Of a stretch of 64,000 nt of DNA, positions 1-12,728 are shown piece after piece (within the stretch, counting starts at the first letter, position 1; each line of letters starts with the position of its first letter). Position numbers and translations under genes: made by a program. The notes under the pieces were generated by a model. That model did not search any database. It had not been told where the DNA came from and saw only the letters and a program-made list of their open reading frames with translations. This DNA comes from Clavelina lepadiformis. Lineage: Eukaryota; Chordata; Ascidiacea; Aplousobranchia; Clavelinidae. Location of the stretch: the NCBI RefSeq assembly GCF_947623445.1, contig NC_135244.1, positions 21,142,860 to 21,206,859 on the forward strand, given 5' to 3'.

Positions 1-264
1 TGATTAGCAATTTCACAGGTTTATAGGTGTTTGTTATTACCTCATAGATTTTTTGTATAAGTGGTATTTATAGGTGTATCTATTATATCTATTATAGGTA
101 TGTTAGGTATCATATAGTTTGTATAAGTATAGGTATAGCTTTTAATTAGCAACTTCACAGGTTTATAGTGTGTTTTGTCATTACCTTTTTATTTTTGTCG
201 TATAATGCTTAAAGATAACCGATATCTTAAAGCAATTACTATCAATGGAGAAATATTTAGTCAC

Positions 265-3200
265 CTTAATAAGATCAAAAACAGCCAGCTCCACATTTAC
301 GCTCTGTTGGCAAAGTGACTTGGCCGCAAGCTCGACAATGTGATCCGTCCGCTGCACGAACTCTTCTGGAGTTACTGGCTCATCTTCTGGAAGATCGCAG
401 AGAGCTGTCATCCCCATGTCTTCCGTTACTACTTCGATTCGACATTCGAGGACATCTGAGACCTATAACAATGCAATACATTTTTATTCGATAAGTAAAA
501 TTTCCGTCGTGGAGTTCTGCTCTGTCATCAACTTTTGATTAAGTTTTGTAGAAAAAGTTTCATTATAAATTAATTATTCCACTAGCTGTAAACTACCTAA
601 AATACTTTTTCCAGATCTGGACAAAAACTCCTACAAATAACTTTTACGTAACTTGCAATGAAAAAACCTCCTTCATAAAAACTGATAAATACCTTCTTGG
701 TGAAAATCTTCAAATCTTCCAGAGAGGAACAAACATTGGCAATGAACTTGTCAAAGTTCATTGAAGCCCACGTAAGCATGGTTAACCCAGGCAAGATGGT
801 TTCCTCCACTCTTCCTATCAATGGCTTCAGGCACGGTTGAATTATTGACGGGATTCCTTCTTTTATGCTTTCAAACTCATCAAGGGTTTCTTGCAGTTTT
901 CGCTGAAATAAAATATTAACATTGTTCGAAAAAATGTTTGATAACTTACAAAGATGAATAAAAATTTTCTTTAAAAGCTCACAATAACGTTAGGATGTAG
1001 TTAAAGTACAAACGTTACGTCTGTTTTACTTCGATTTTTTTAAATTATCATTTACCTGATCCTGATGTAGCTTCTCTTCTTTCAAACAGAGAGTATAAAC
1101 AGCATCGGGAATGTCCATTCCAATCTTCCGAAGATGTTTCGCTTCGCACAAGATCTCAAAAATAGATGGATCAAGATTAACAAGTAGGGATTTCGTCTCA
1201 GGATGGCGAATCAGTAGCGAAGATTGCAGACTTGTTTTCGCAAGCTCAGTGGCTTTGCACCTGAGTGATAAATCTTATAATCTATCTCAAGCTTTCAGAG
1301 CCAGGAGTGTCGACATATTCATCGGTAAAATACAAGCATTACTGTAACAAGTATTCGCAGCTCACTTTAGATAGGAAATGGTAAAAAAATACAATACAGT
1401 ATCATGTCTATTAATATTTTTACCATGCTTTGTGATAAAGGACTTCAAATTCAAGCAGGACAGCGGCAAGTTTATTGAAGTTGCTCACCACTTTCTTCCC
1501 TTCCACAGTGGCAAGAACATCCGGATGCTTGCGGAAGTGTTCAATGGGAACCTCGATTCTCCTGCAATCATCAAATAGAACGACTGTGTGTACAACTAGG
1601 TAATTAGTTATTAGTGATTATTATTATTTACCGTTATGATCACCGAGTTTAAATTGGTTATACCAAACACAAAGAACAAACAATCTTACAAACCTTTACT
1701 AACTATGAGTACAGGTAATTTAATTGACCAGTGGCGGTTATTTTCAGTAAATAACTCACCGGTACATCTGTCTGGCCCAAGCAATTTTTCCTGAAATAGG
1801 AGGAAGATTCCGCGGAATCGGAGGATCCGTCTTCATCTTCTGATAAGCTTTCTTCACGTTGTCGAGATCTTTAGAGTAGCGAGCCAGGAGTGCCATGTAC
1901 TTGTCAAATGTGTACAACTTGGCCCCTTTGATGTTCTCAAATTTCTCAACAAGGACTAAAAAACAAAGAGAAGTTGTAATTTTCTATTTTGAAAAGATCA
2001 GTTAGTAGCTAATTGAAGTTAAGGGTATTTTTTACTGAAAAAAGTCACCAATTAACGACCAAACCAAACCAAAAAAAAACGAAGTAACCAATTATGCAAG
2101 CAGCACTGTGTTTTGTCACGATGCAAACTGCACGCAACAGATATAGTGTACATGTGAGATTTTACAGCAAATACCTATCATTGCATGTTGCGTCAGCAAA
2201 GTGAGAGAAGTATAGAAAAGACAGAAGAAACTTTTAAGACATACTGAGCATATATTCAGTTGTGAGCGGTTTTGAAAACCAAGTATCCAAAAAATCTTGC
2301 AAAGTCTGTTGAAGACCCTCAATCTGGTTGCAGAAATCATTGTAATCTGAGTCAAATTCCGCTTTACGGTGATCTAGAACATCGTACTTCTTTTTCTCAG
2401 TGTTGGTGACGATGTTTTGATATCTAATTTGGACAGAAATGGTTGTACATAGGGAAATGTTGCAACTTTTAGTTACATCACAGTTATTTAGTGTACTGCC
2501 AAACTTTTGCATGAAATTCAAAATGAACACAAAACACTGCGCAAACAAAGCAGCTCACAGACCAAAAAATATCCAAGTTTAAACACTTAGTACTGCAGAC
2601 TAAGTAATCAGCATAAGTTAATGATCAAAAGCTGACTAACTTCAAGGCAATGGAGTCAATGCCTTCGATTTTAACATTATGTATGCCAGAGAATTCATGC
2701 ATAACACGGAACATCTCTGTAAGTTTATCCAGTCTTCGACAAAATGTATCAAATTTCCCGAAGATGTAATTTTCACTGAACTCAAACTGGCGTTCATTTG
2801 GATTTTCCTGCAAGAAAGTTTGCATGGTTAAACAAAATTTGAAAAACCCACCAAAGTCCAGGATACAGTATTGATAACGCCGTTTGTTATTTAACATTAA
2901 AAATATCCAAAAACGGTAAATTTAAATGAATCCCATAAAACTTAAATAAAAATCGTAAAAAAGAATTAAATATATTGGGTTAACCTTCAGCTTTTCCTTT
3001 ATCTTGTGGAAAGCTTTCTGGTACTCCTGGTTCAAAACTTGACAATCCTCCATCTTTCTCAGAAGAGTCATTCGATCCTGATCCCAAATCTTAGCGGCAC
3101 CGTGGTTGATGTATAGCTTGCATGTCGTTATCATCTGATTGGTGACCTGGAAAAAAATTTAAACATCCCGTCAGCAAGAATACTTTCAATATATACATAA

Positions 3201-6200
3201 AAGGGAATTATATTCGATTAAAATCATAACCTGGAATCTATCACTAAATTTGGTGACTTAATACCAATTCTGAAAGTGTAAACAAAACCCGATGGCAATA
3301 AGAGTACAAAAAGCTGTGTTTGGTGCTTTCCAACCTTAACAAACAGTGACGTCATCCTCTCTGAAGTGTTGTAATATTGTGATATGCTGTGGATCATCCT
3401 TATGCTGTTCATCAAGCTTGGAATGATCTCAACCATATTTCTGGGGTCACATTTACTAAGGGGCCCGAAGTATTTATCGAGGGTGTAAAGATATTTCACG
3501 TTGTCTTTGGCTTCGTTGGCGGCATCTGTGATTCGACTGTCTAGTGTCACCCAGTGTCGAATACATCGTGATTTTGCAGCATGAACGACTCCGACAACTG
3601 TTTTCACCTTAGTTAAGACAAGTATTTTAAGCTGTGGCTGTTAAGGTGTCAAAAATATTAATCAACAATAAAATGATGAAGAAGACCAAACTCTTTCCTC
3701 ACCCGAGGTGTCTTGATCTCATCCAGCAATGCATTGAACTTTGACATTCTTTGCCTCCAGTGCTCCAGTTCTGCTGCAGGTCCAATGTCATCCGCTTCTT
3801 TTCGCATTTGCTCGCTCTCAGCGAGAACCTGACAGAGAAAAAACATCCCAACTCAGGGACCATTTAACTTAATAATTATTGGCTAAGTACGAATAATCAG
3901 GAAGGATTTCTTAATGAAAATGAACTGTGCTTGCGTTGTATGGGGTGCAAATTAGTCGTCCAGCTTAAGTTAACTACACCAGTTTAAAAGCAAATATAAT
4001 TTAGTCATTATGAAAAAATGTCGTATTATTCAATTCATGATACATATAACGATGCAGTAAATTGATTGCTCTTTGTCACCTGATCAATCTGCCTGCACCA
4101 GGCTTCCACCACCCCTTCCAACTTCTCCACGAGGTCCGAATTTCTTGAAGCCTGGATATAATCAGCTGGAGCTCTAAAGCTGTCCAGGTTATAGCCAACG
4201 TCAATTTCTTCCAGCTCGAACTTTCCTTTATGGCAAAAACATGCAGAATACTTAATAACAGAATAAATGTAAACAGACAAATGTTGCCCAAGCAGCAAGC
4301 ACAGCCCCAGCAGCACAAACTTTGGTTAAATTTTTTCTTGTTTCTTTCTTTACCATCCAATCTTATCAGAATAACAAATGAAACTAAGTTATGGCCATGT
4401 CTGACACAGAGGTCGACTTACCTTCCAAACTGATACGGGCTGTAGAAACAACATTGACAAATTTTTCCACTGATTCAATGAACTCATCAACCTGGAGATT
4501 AAGAATTAGAGTAAGAATGTAAAAACTTGAATTATTTTCATCGTCATAAAAAATAAATGCGCTATTAAAAAGGGATCATGAATTTTTTATACTCGCTTCT
4601 TTCAAACTATAAATGGATATTAGGACCTATAAAGGCGGGAAACTTACGACTGGTGACTTATTGTTTTCCTCCTCGGAAAGAGCTCCCCAGTTTTCTTGGA
4701 CTCGAAGCGCCGGGATCATAATTTTGCCGAGCAGTGTCTCAATTCCCTTCAGCAATCCGCCCTCTTTAAAATCATTTTCACCAAAACACTTAAGTTTCAC
4801 GTCAACGTTAAATAACTCTAAACTACTGTAATAACCAACAACAATATAATTCTACACAACGCTACAAGCCTATTCCCTTCAAATAGCACTTTAGCTCATC
4901 CCAAAGTAGATGCATGATAATGGCCTCTTAAGCTTAAGTATGAGTGTAAATATCAAAACTTCAGCAAAACTGAAGCTGATAGCGAGGAGTAACCTTCCTC
5001 TTACCCGTGCTGTCAATCATTCCAAAGTTTACTTCATTAGCAATGTTGGCCGTTGTTATTGGTTTCGTGATTGTCCTCACAAAGAAGTAGCAAATGCCAA
5101 TAAGAGCTGTTTGGTGCAAAAAGCAAAGTTGATGTAAACATGCAATTTTTATGTAGAGGTTTACAGTTTTGTATCTTAGAAAAATTAACTTAAACAGAAT
5201 TAATTGAGTTTCCTGACAAGTCTTGAAACGATATCAAACAAAAGACACCATCAATGTCATACCTTCACCATCACCATTGGTAAGGAACAATTTCTTGGTT
5301 GAAACACTTGGAATGACGCTTGCAACATCGGCGCGTGAATAAGCACTTTCGCGTGGCGCTGCATCCTGACGTTAACAAAACTTTACATTTATACAGATTA
5401 AGATTTATATTTTCTTGAGCTATGTATTTAAAGAAAGCAATTAGGAAACTGAAATGTTTATTATTTTGGTACAAATAACTAAATGCAGCAAACAAAGCAA
5501 TCAAAGCAATAAGAAATGCTAAAAGACTCTGTAATAGTTAATTGAAAACATGACTGCAATAAACCTGGTAATAAAACATTAACTTTCTGGCTCCATTTGG
5601 TTCAAAGAAATAATCAATCAAATCAAAATGATCATCACCAACTATCTGGTCTTCAACTACACTGTCTTCAACACCAATAGCATCAGCAACCTGTTGATAA
5701 AATGTATATCAGAAAATGTAATGAGGTTGTTGGGTGGTTATACACATCTATGTTATTCATGATTTTTACAAATATGACGTGCAACTAGTAATATTATGAG
5801 ACCAAGTTTTACTGAAGTTTTACTCATAATTTGAAGCCACGACATCACACAGAACCATACAATCATCTAAATTTCAAAGGAAAAAAATCATGCAGAAAAT
5901 TCTCATCCACCTTTGCAATTATGTATTTGTGCCTTCCATCAAGTCCAGATCGTCTTTCTTCTCTGGTAGCTTTGGCCTGACGAGCCATTTCCTTCATAGC
6001 ATCCCCAGATAAAACCATATTTTTCTTGTTTCCAGGCTAGAGCAAAAAGAATTATGTAATTGCGCTTGGAGTTTGGCCATACTGAATTGAGGAAGTTTTT
6101 AGAAAATCTTACCTTTCATTTTTGCAATAATTAACGATTGGCGATTAATAATACAACAGTATAAAAGTATACTACGTGCTATTTACAGCCTAGGTCCGGT

Positions 6201-8042
6201 ACCACTTTAATAACAATAACCAGTTGGTGGTTATTTGAAGTTTGACTATAGGGGATAACCCTCTTTTAAAAGTTCTTTTTAAGATTTTGATGTTAATAAA
6301 ATATTTACCGTTGTTGTGGTTGCGGTATGAGCATGGGCTTGTTGGGTAAAAGTCGCCAACCTCTTCCGACCGGTGTTAACTTGATCTTTCACCCTTCGTC
6401 GCTGGCTGCGTTGTGTGGGTGCTCCATAGACAGTTGTTGGAATCGTTGGGGTAGCTGCTTCCTCATTGGTACTGCCTTGGTCTCCATCTGTTGTGCAACG
6501 TACATGGAAGTACTGTCTTAAGCATTGTTCAGCAAGAATGCAAGAGCAAGCACGTAATTTTGATGTGGTCTTATGCAAACCTTGTATTCCAGCATATTAA
6601 TTAAATGGCGATACTAACAAGTAAATTAATATCTTTCTTAAATTAATTATTCATAGAACGTCCTGACTAAGCTTTCGGGCTTTGACGCTTTTTCCCGTTC
6701 GTTGATTGTTTATGAGCATATTTCTTGTTATATTTTGCCATCACAAGGTTAGCACATATCTTTTCGCTACCCACAGCCAATGGAGAAATGCAAACGATAT
6801 GATACGACGCTAAATTGTGCAGACGATGAAATAAGCAAAAATCGGTGCCTCTATTGCGCTAGAAGTATTGGCTGTATTCGTGGCAACTCGCAAATATAAT
6901 AGATCAACGAGATTCAAAACATGTACAACCTTATTTAAACATTTTCCAGATTTAACCTTTGACATTTTAGTGCGTCATAAAAGAATATGACGCACAAGAA
7001 TGTAACATAACTCGGGTCCTTTGTTGTTTATGTTAACTTGCAAAATTTGTTGCTCAATGCAATTGTGCGATTTTTCATATGACCAACAGTAAGCTAAACG
7101 TTTCTTAAACGATCAAGTTAAATCCTTGGAAGGCTTAGTCCAATTGACTTGGGCAATCAATGGCTTAAATTTATTTTTTGCAAAGACATATTTGCTTTCG
7201 CTAAATCAGAAAAACAATTGATTGATTTGATTATAAGCATAGTCTATCGTACATAGCCTACGTCATAAAAAAGGCTCCGGCACAAAAGTTCTCGTTTAGA
7301 AGATTCATATAAACACCAAAGTAAAGAAACAAGTTAGTAATCTAGTTGACCAGTAGTTTAGCAAGGTGTCTTTAGAAAGTTAGTTGAATCAAGACCAGAC
7401 AGAAGATATTTTAGCGTTACCTAATCAGGATTGTTTTGGTAAGTTGTCAAGACGACAGATATCGAATTACCATCTCACTTTACAAAACAAAATCAATCGT
7501 GCGGGAAGACAATCAACAATTAGGCCTACGTGGTAAATCTATATCTAGTTCTAGAATCTAGATGTATAGTAATTTTACGTAATCTAACGGTAAGTGTAAT
7601 AAATAAAATTGTTGTTTATCATATTTCAGCAAGTATTTTCTAAAAATGTCGTGTTAAGTTTATTAAAACATTGATTTTCATGATTTATTAATTTCAACAA
7701 ACATTGCATTAATATCCATTACATTTTGGAAAATAATATAACGGACTCAATTTTAAATGATAACACTAAAAGATTTTGTAGCAATCATGGCCTAAAAATG
7801 ACACTTTTAAAAGTACTGTAGTTAAAGAAATAAAATTTATTTTGGAACCATTGTGTTTACCATAACTTAATTTTTGAAGATAAATGTTTTAGAATGACAT
7901 TCAAATATGAATGAAAAAATTATTAGCCTACATTACCTGGTTTAATCCCCGGAGGCGTACCAGTGTCCGGTTTAGGCGATGGAGGCTTCGTAGCTTCCTT
8001 TCCGCCAGCTTCATCACCTTCATTTTCGGCGAAACTTGACAT
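265..8042 (-). CDS. DNAH5/DNAH8: Axonemal outer-arm dynein heavy chain, DNAH5/DNAH8 class, 5' part (partial)
   Basis: Motor subunit of ciliary outer dynein arms. Only the N-terminal tail lies here; linker, AAA ring and stalk are off the left edge. Nineteen exons splice in one frame for 976 codons: 7937-8042, 6309-6487, 5911-6036, 5565-5690, 5263-5365, 5005-5106, 4648-4763, 4422-4491, 4080-4225, 3703-3828, 3335-3607, 2985-3146, 2641-2807, 2245-2423, 1760-1955, 1424-1561, 1056-1260, 693-902, 265-462. The ATG at 8042 opens an acidic, Pro/Thr-rich leader joined in phase to exon 2. Family marks of the DHC_N1 tail include [38 protein letters not shown] and [18 protein letters not shown], closest in memory to vertebrate DNAH5/DNAH8. 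No frameshift is seen. The choice between DNAH5 and DNAH8 cannot be made here; tunicates may have one co-orthologue. Confidence 0.93.
6488..7936 (-). other. Intron 1 of the dynein heavy chain gene
   Basis: The first intron is 1.45 kb, the longest in this gene. Its donor at 7936 and acceptor at 6488 join GGA/GAT codons in phase. I see no other exon, RNA gene or clear repeat inside it. Confidence 0.8.
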
Positions 8043-8628
8043 TTTTCTCGATAATATAACAGAGTGTTTGCGATATTACGTTGTACTACGAGAATGATTT
8101 CGTAGTTTATCTTACATTGCTTTTTAAAGCCTGTTGGTGTCATGTTTCGCCAAATAATCTGGGACAATAAAAGAGAAAAAAGTCGTTTGGCACAAACAAA
8201 GAAATTCAAAACCTCTGTTCTGCAGTCCACGCTCTTCTCTAGAATAGTATAACACTATTTTGAAAATATCGTAATTGTAAATTCTTTTTTTCGCTTGAAG
8301 CAATGCTAAAATTTAAAGTGTATCAACATTGGCATTTCCCCGTGTAATGAATAATTAACTGTCATGGAACATCGTCGCAGCGTGCTGGTGTAAGAACACA
8401 GTCCTCAACAAAACAATACCAGGTGATACGGTGGCATGTTCCACTAAGATATATAAATGACAAGACTGTGTAAGCACTCAAATAAGCTCAGGTAAATAGT
8501 ACGAGACATGAAACCACGTAACAGCAGGGGCATTTATTTCTTCACAGTGCGAACTAAACAATGAGTAAATTATGCGCAATGTACAGGGATGGCAAAAGCA
8601 ATACAATGTCCGGTGTAACATACATGAT
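8043..8628. other. Intergenic: FBXO7 3' end to dynein 5' end
   Basis: This 586-bp gap holds the FBXO7 3' UTR with its polyadenylation hexamer and the upstream region of the dynein gene. No other coding sequence is supported. Confidence 0.6.
8533..8538 (-). terminator. Polyadenylation signal AATAAA for FBXO7
   Basis: On the minus strand AATAAA lies about 90 bases after the FBXO7 stop codon, the usual place for a cleavage signal. Confidence 0.55.
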
Positions 8629-11600
8629 TTAAATGAAACCCCCGAAACCCCCACCTCCAAAGCCCCTTCTGCCCCTTTGACCCGGCAATTGAGGTAAACC
8701 CGTTCCAGGACCTAAATCGTCGTCATCAAACATTCCGCCACCTCGACCTGGGCGAAAACCTCCACCAAACGGGTTCATGGGGTCGTATCTTGACCCCGGT
8801 AAAGGGTTACCCGAACCAGGCAGCCTAGGTCCTCGCATGGGGCCGAGTGGGTTGGGCTGACCCCGGCCTCTGCCCCCAAAGGGTCCATAGGGGAAGGCTG
8901 GGTCAAGATCGTAGTCGCCGCCTAAACACAAAATAACTTTTCTTTGCTGTGGCAATGCAAAGATTTCCAACTTGCGACTCAGGTTACAACACGAAATATA
9001 AGACCATATAACGACATGGTGTGAAGCTGGCAACTAGTTCCCTCGTTACTTATTCAAAACATGAATTTGGTTACCAGTCACGTGATTTCTTATTCAGTTA
9101 CTTGTTTGCCACAAAGTCACTTATTCATTTAATTATTTCTTCTTAAATAAAGATATTTACCGATTTTCAATTAGTAAGTGAATAAGTGGTAACCAGTGAC
9201 ATCCCGGTTAACGACATCCATTTAAACCATGATTTAACGCATGAATCAACCATTTAAACCATCATTTAACGCATCCATAACGCATGAATTATGATTTAAA
9301 TATTTGGCGGGTTACCGATCATTCCGGTTGGTTGTCCAGGAAATGGGACAGGGAGATCAGGGTAAGGATTATGCAGAGGTGGATATACGCCCTCAAACTC
9401 CCGCTCCCGTTGGAGAAACTGTCTTCTTTCTTGTTCTTCCTTGTTCTTCTCAAGATATCGAACCCGGTACGTCTTAATAGTTACATATGTGATGTAATTA
9501 CGTCCTTTGTATCTCAACAAGCATAAATTTTAGAAGAAAACATTTATTTTTTGGCACTTACATCTTTCCAAGAATCTGAAACCGAATTTGGTCGAGAAGC
9601 AAAGTCTTGGATGTACAATTTCTTCCACAAAATATCTTCACCTGCGATATTATAGAGCTGACTGCAGGTCTGGAAAAGATAAAAATCAGTGAAACAAAAA
9701 TGATCAAGAGCAAAGCGTCACCATCTGGTCATAAATATTTTGGAGTATTCACAAATAGCACTCGCAATAAAATGTTAAAGTTGATTTCGATGCAAATCGA
9801 TAAAAATTAAATCTTTTCTTTGGCACCTGCGCAACCGCACATAGGCTCTTTGCATCCAGGCTTGAGATGACTCGAAGCAGAAGCTCAGGGAAGAGCGAGA
9901 GGAGTCCGTGAAGAGGAGGAAGTTTTAGCTCTGAGGATAGAGAAGTGGTTACTTTAAGTTAAGCCACAATGGAAAAGGACCTAAAAGTAGGAAATGTAAC
10001 AGCAAAAACATTGAAATAAACCAATTGAAATCATTGCAGCCATGATGATAATGGTTTCAAAACTGTTTTCTTCACTGTAAGCGCCAAATGACGCAACCAC
10101 TGGTTTCTATTATTTTCGTTGTGAAATTTTTGCTAAGCTTAGCAGCATACACTAATGACAATATACTGAAACAAGTAACAAGGCACATTGACTTCTATTG
10201 TTGGTATTAAAATGTTGCTACCTTCACGCATGTTATTGAGAGCCTTGTAAGCGATCCCTTCCTTGAATATATGGGAGAGTTTTGACATGTTCCTGTAAAC
10301 AGTGCTGCTATCTGCTGGCTCTAAATAAAATTGCAAAGTTCCTTGCGTTATTGCATTTTCATTATGACAAGTATATACAGATGAAAAAGAACAAATAGAA
10401 AAACAAGATAAAAAACACAAATCCACAAAACATTACTTACTTGTGTCAGCATTAAACTTCTTTACAAACTCTGCTGATTTCACTTGCAACGTTAAAACTT
10501 GTTCTTCCATGTTTAAACATGGACGAACCAAACCTATAAATATGGCAGAATACAATGTGCAAATAAACACATAAAAGGTAGGTGAACAAGCTGATGTCTT
10601 AAAATACCAGTACTCAGGAGTGTGACCAAAATAATTGTAACAACATGCCAATACCATTTATAAAAGCTCACAGTATGCCAGGGCAGGTATAAATGCTGTA
10701 TTGGGAAAAACCGCAACAAAGAACATACCATTAATTAATACAAAAGGCCCCAAAGGGTTGTAAGTGGTAGAAAACTGCAATGTTTCGGCGGCAGGATGAT
10801 TGTAATCCAAACTCACAACAAATGACATGAGGGCAGTGCTTATATCGGATGATTGCTGGGTTGCATTCTAAATATTTTGGATGTTATTGCACATGTTATA
10901 ACAAATGAACATTTGTTCATTACACGTAAATGTGTCTACGCATCTTCGCTAATGATTGCCAGTTTCATTAGATTTCTGGAGCTATGAAATATTACTAACA
11001 TCAAGCATATAAGTCAGATATGGTTCAAATTAACCTGTAACACAAATCCACTTTCCAACATCAAGGTATGGAAGGCGACACAAATGGCGTGAAATTCATT
11101 TTGAACAGCAGGTAAATTGTACAAGTCTTGCAAAAAGATTGGTAACGTTTTTCCATCGATGTAATCTCTGAGAAACATCGGCCCAGAATTGTCATCACAG
11201 GGAGGATCTGAAACGACCTGCAAGCACATTACAAGGCAATGCAATGAGTGTTATTATCATCTTTTGCTTTTCGGGAAACATTCTTGCAGCACAAATAGCC
11301 GATTTTTGTTGAAGTTTTAAATCAACAGACGCAGATACTTAACAACTGTATCCAATATCTGTTAATTCCTAGCAGAAAGCTTTCCTTTCACCTGCTCATT
11401 TTCACTTCTTTCAGTTTCAGTACTTTCTGGTTCAGGTTGCGATGTTGAAGGTTGTTCTTCTATTACTGACATCATTGACTGCGTCGAAATTAGATTTACT
11501 TCAGACATCATTGCCTCACTTACTTCAGCATTTCTGATGATAGAAATCATAAACACTTTATGAATGTAAAATCTTAATCTGCATAGGGTGGAAGTTTAAC

Positions 11601-12315
11601 TGTAAAAAATTAACAAATATTACAAATATAAATAAGCAAGTGTTGTGGGATCTAGTATCTTAAACAAAGTGCAAAGAAATCTGACAAAATAATCGAAAAG
11701 AACAATAAATCAGGCAAAATAACCACATCATCACAACATGAAATAGAAAACAATGGAATGTTTGCTTGTGACAAAAGAAGTGATTTATTTCACAGTTATT
11801 ATCCATTATGACACGCGCATAGTTCAGGCAGACGTACTGTGATGCAACATTTCCTTCTTCTGTCATAATAAGCTTGACCAGATCTCCAGACACGACTCCA
11901 ACTTCAATCAATTTCACTGAGTCGCTTCCGAGACTGGTTTGTCCATTTAAACTGAGTTCAAACTTTGCATCAACTCTATATGAAAAGACTTTGATTACCG
12001 TGTAGTCGGTGTTTGTTGAATCATCTTCGAAGCACAAACATCACGTTGCAATGTGTATGAAAATGACATCATTTTAAACACATTTCAAGACAAGTTACGC
12101 ATAAACTCCGCGTACTCTAGTTATAGATGCATTTAAATTTATTATAAGCAAGTAAAATTGCAAATCTCTTTTTAATTGATGTCTGCAACTTACGCAACGG
12201 ATAAGTCTGACAGAATGTCTTGAATCCTTCTTCTCACATCGCCTACAGTGCAGTCAAGGCCATTGTCAAGTGTCAAGACTTTTGTTTTCGATTTGTGACG
12301 TATTCTAAGCTTCAT
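8629..12315 (-). CDS. FBXO7: F-box only protein 7 (FBXO7/PARK15 orthologue)
   Basis: Substrate receptor of an SCF (SKP1-CUL1-F-box) ubiquitin ligase; in vertebrates linked to proteasome regulation and mitophagy. Exon 1 (12194-12315) starts MKLRIRHKSKTKVLTLD and with the exon starting at 11975 forms the ubiquitin-like domain, ending in VVSGDLVKLIMTEE as in human FBXO7. An acidic Ser/Glu linker follows (about 11390-11535), then the FP-type domain spread over exons near 11020-11220, 10730-10868, 10443-10540 and 10222-10320. The F-box is at 9837-9930 (LLLRVISSLDAKSLC) and continues at about 9556-9668. The Pro/Gly/Arg-rich tail (9299-9500, then 8629-8922), with repeated RGRG, RGGG and PGS runs, is the PI31-like proline-rich region of the family. 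Domain order is complete and the stop is at 8629. Exon borders in the linker are approximate. Confidence 0.93.
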
Positions 12316-12728
12316 TTTGACACAGCATGTTAATAACAAACAGAACAGATACCGGTATGACTACATTAACAACTGTAAAACAACAAGAAAGTTTCGTAAA
12401 AAGGCATTACAAAGTTTCATACAGATGTGACATCACTGATTTGAAACAGCGGCTTTGAAAGAAAAATTGGGAAAATATCAGAGCTGTGATGAAAATTGGT
12501 GAAATAAACAGAAATTTCAGAAATCAAAATTTGCATAAAATGTAATCATGAATCAGTCTGCTGAGTTTGTTCATTCATAAATGCACTATTTTGTCATAAT
12601 ATGTCTCACCACATATTGTACGAGAAAAAGTATTAACGAGAGAATGCAAGTGCCATATTTATTCCAAAAACTGACATATGCTCAGTTTGGCAGTGAAATT
12701 TAAATAAATGCAATATGAATAAAAGCCG
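12316..12728. other. Intergenic: CWC25 3' UTR and FBXO7 upstream region
   Basis: A 413-bp gap between two minus-strand genes. It contains the CWC25 polyadenylation signal; nothing else is recognisable. Confidence 0.6.
12658..12663 (-). terminator. Polyadenylation signal AATAAA for CWC25
   Basis: Minus-strand AATAAA about 66 bases downstream of the CWC25 stop codon. Confidence 0.55.
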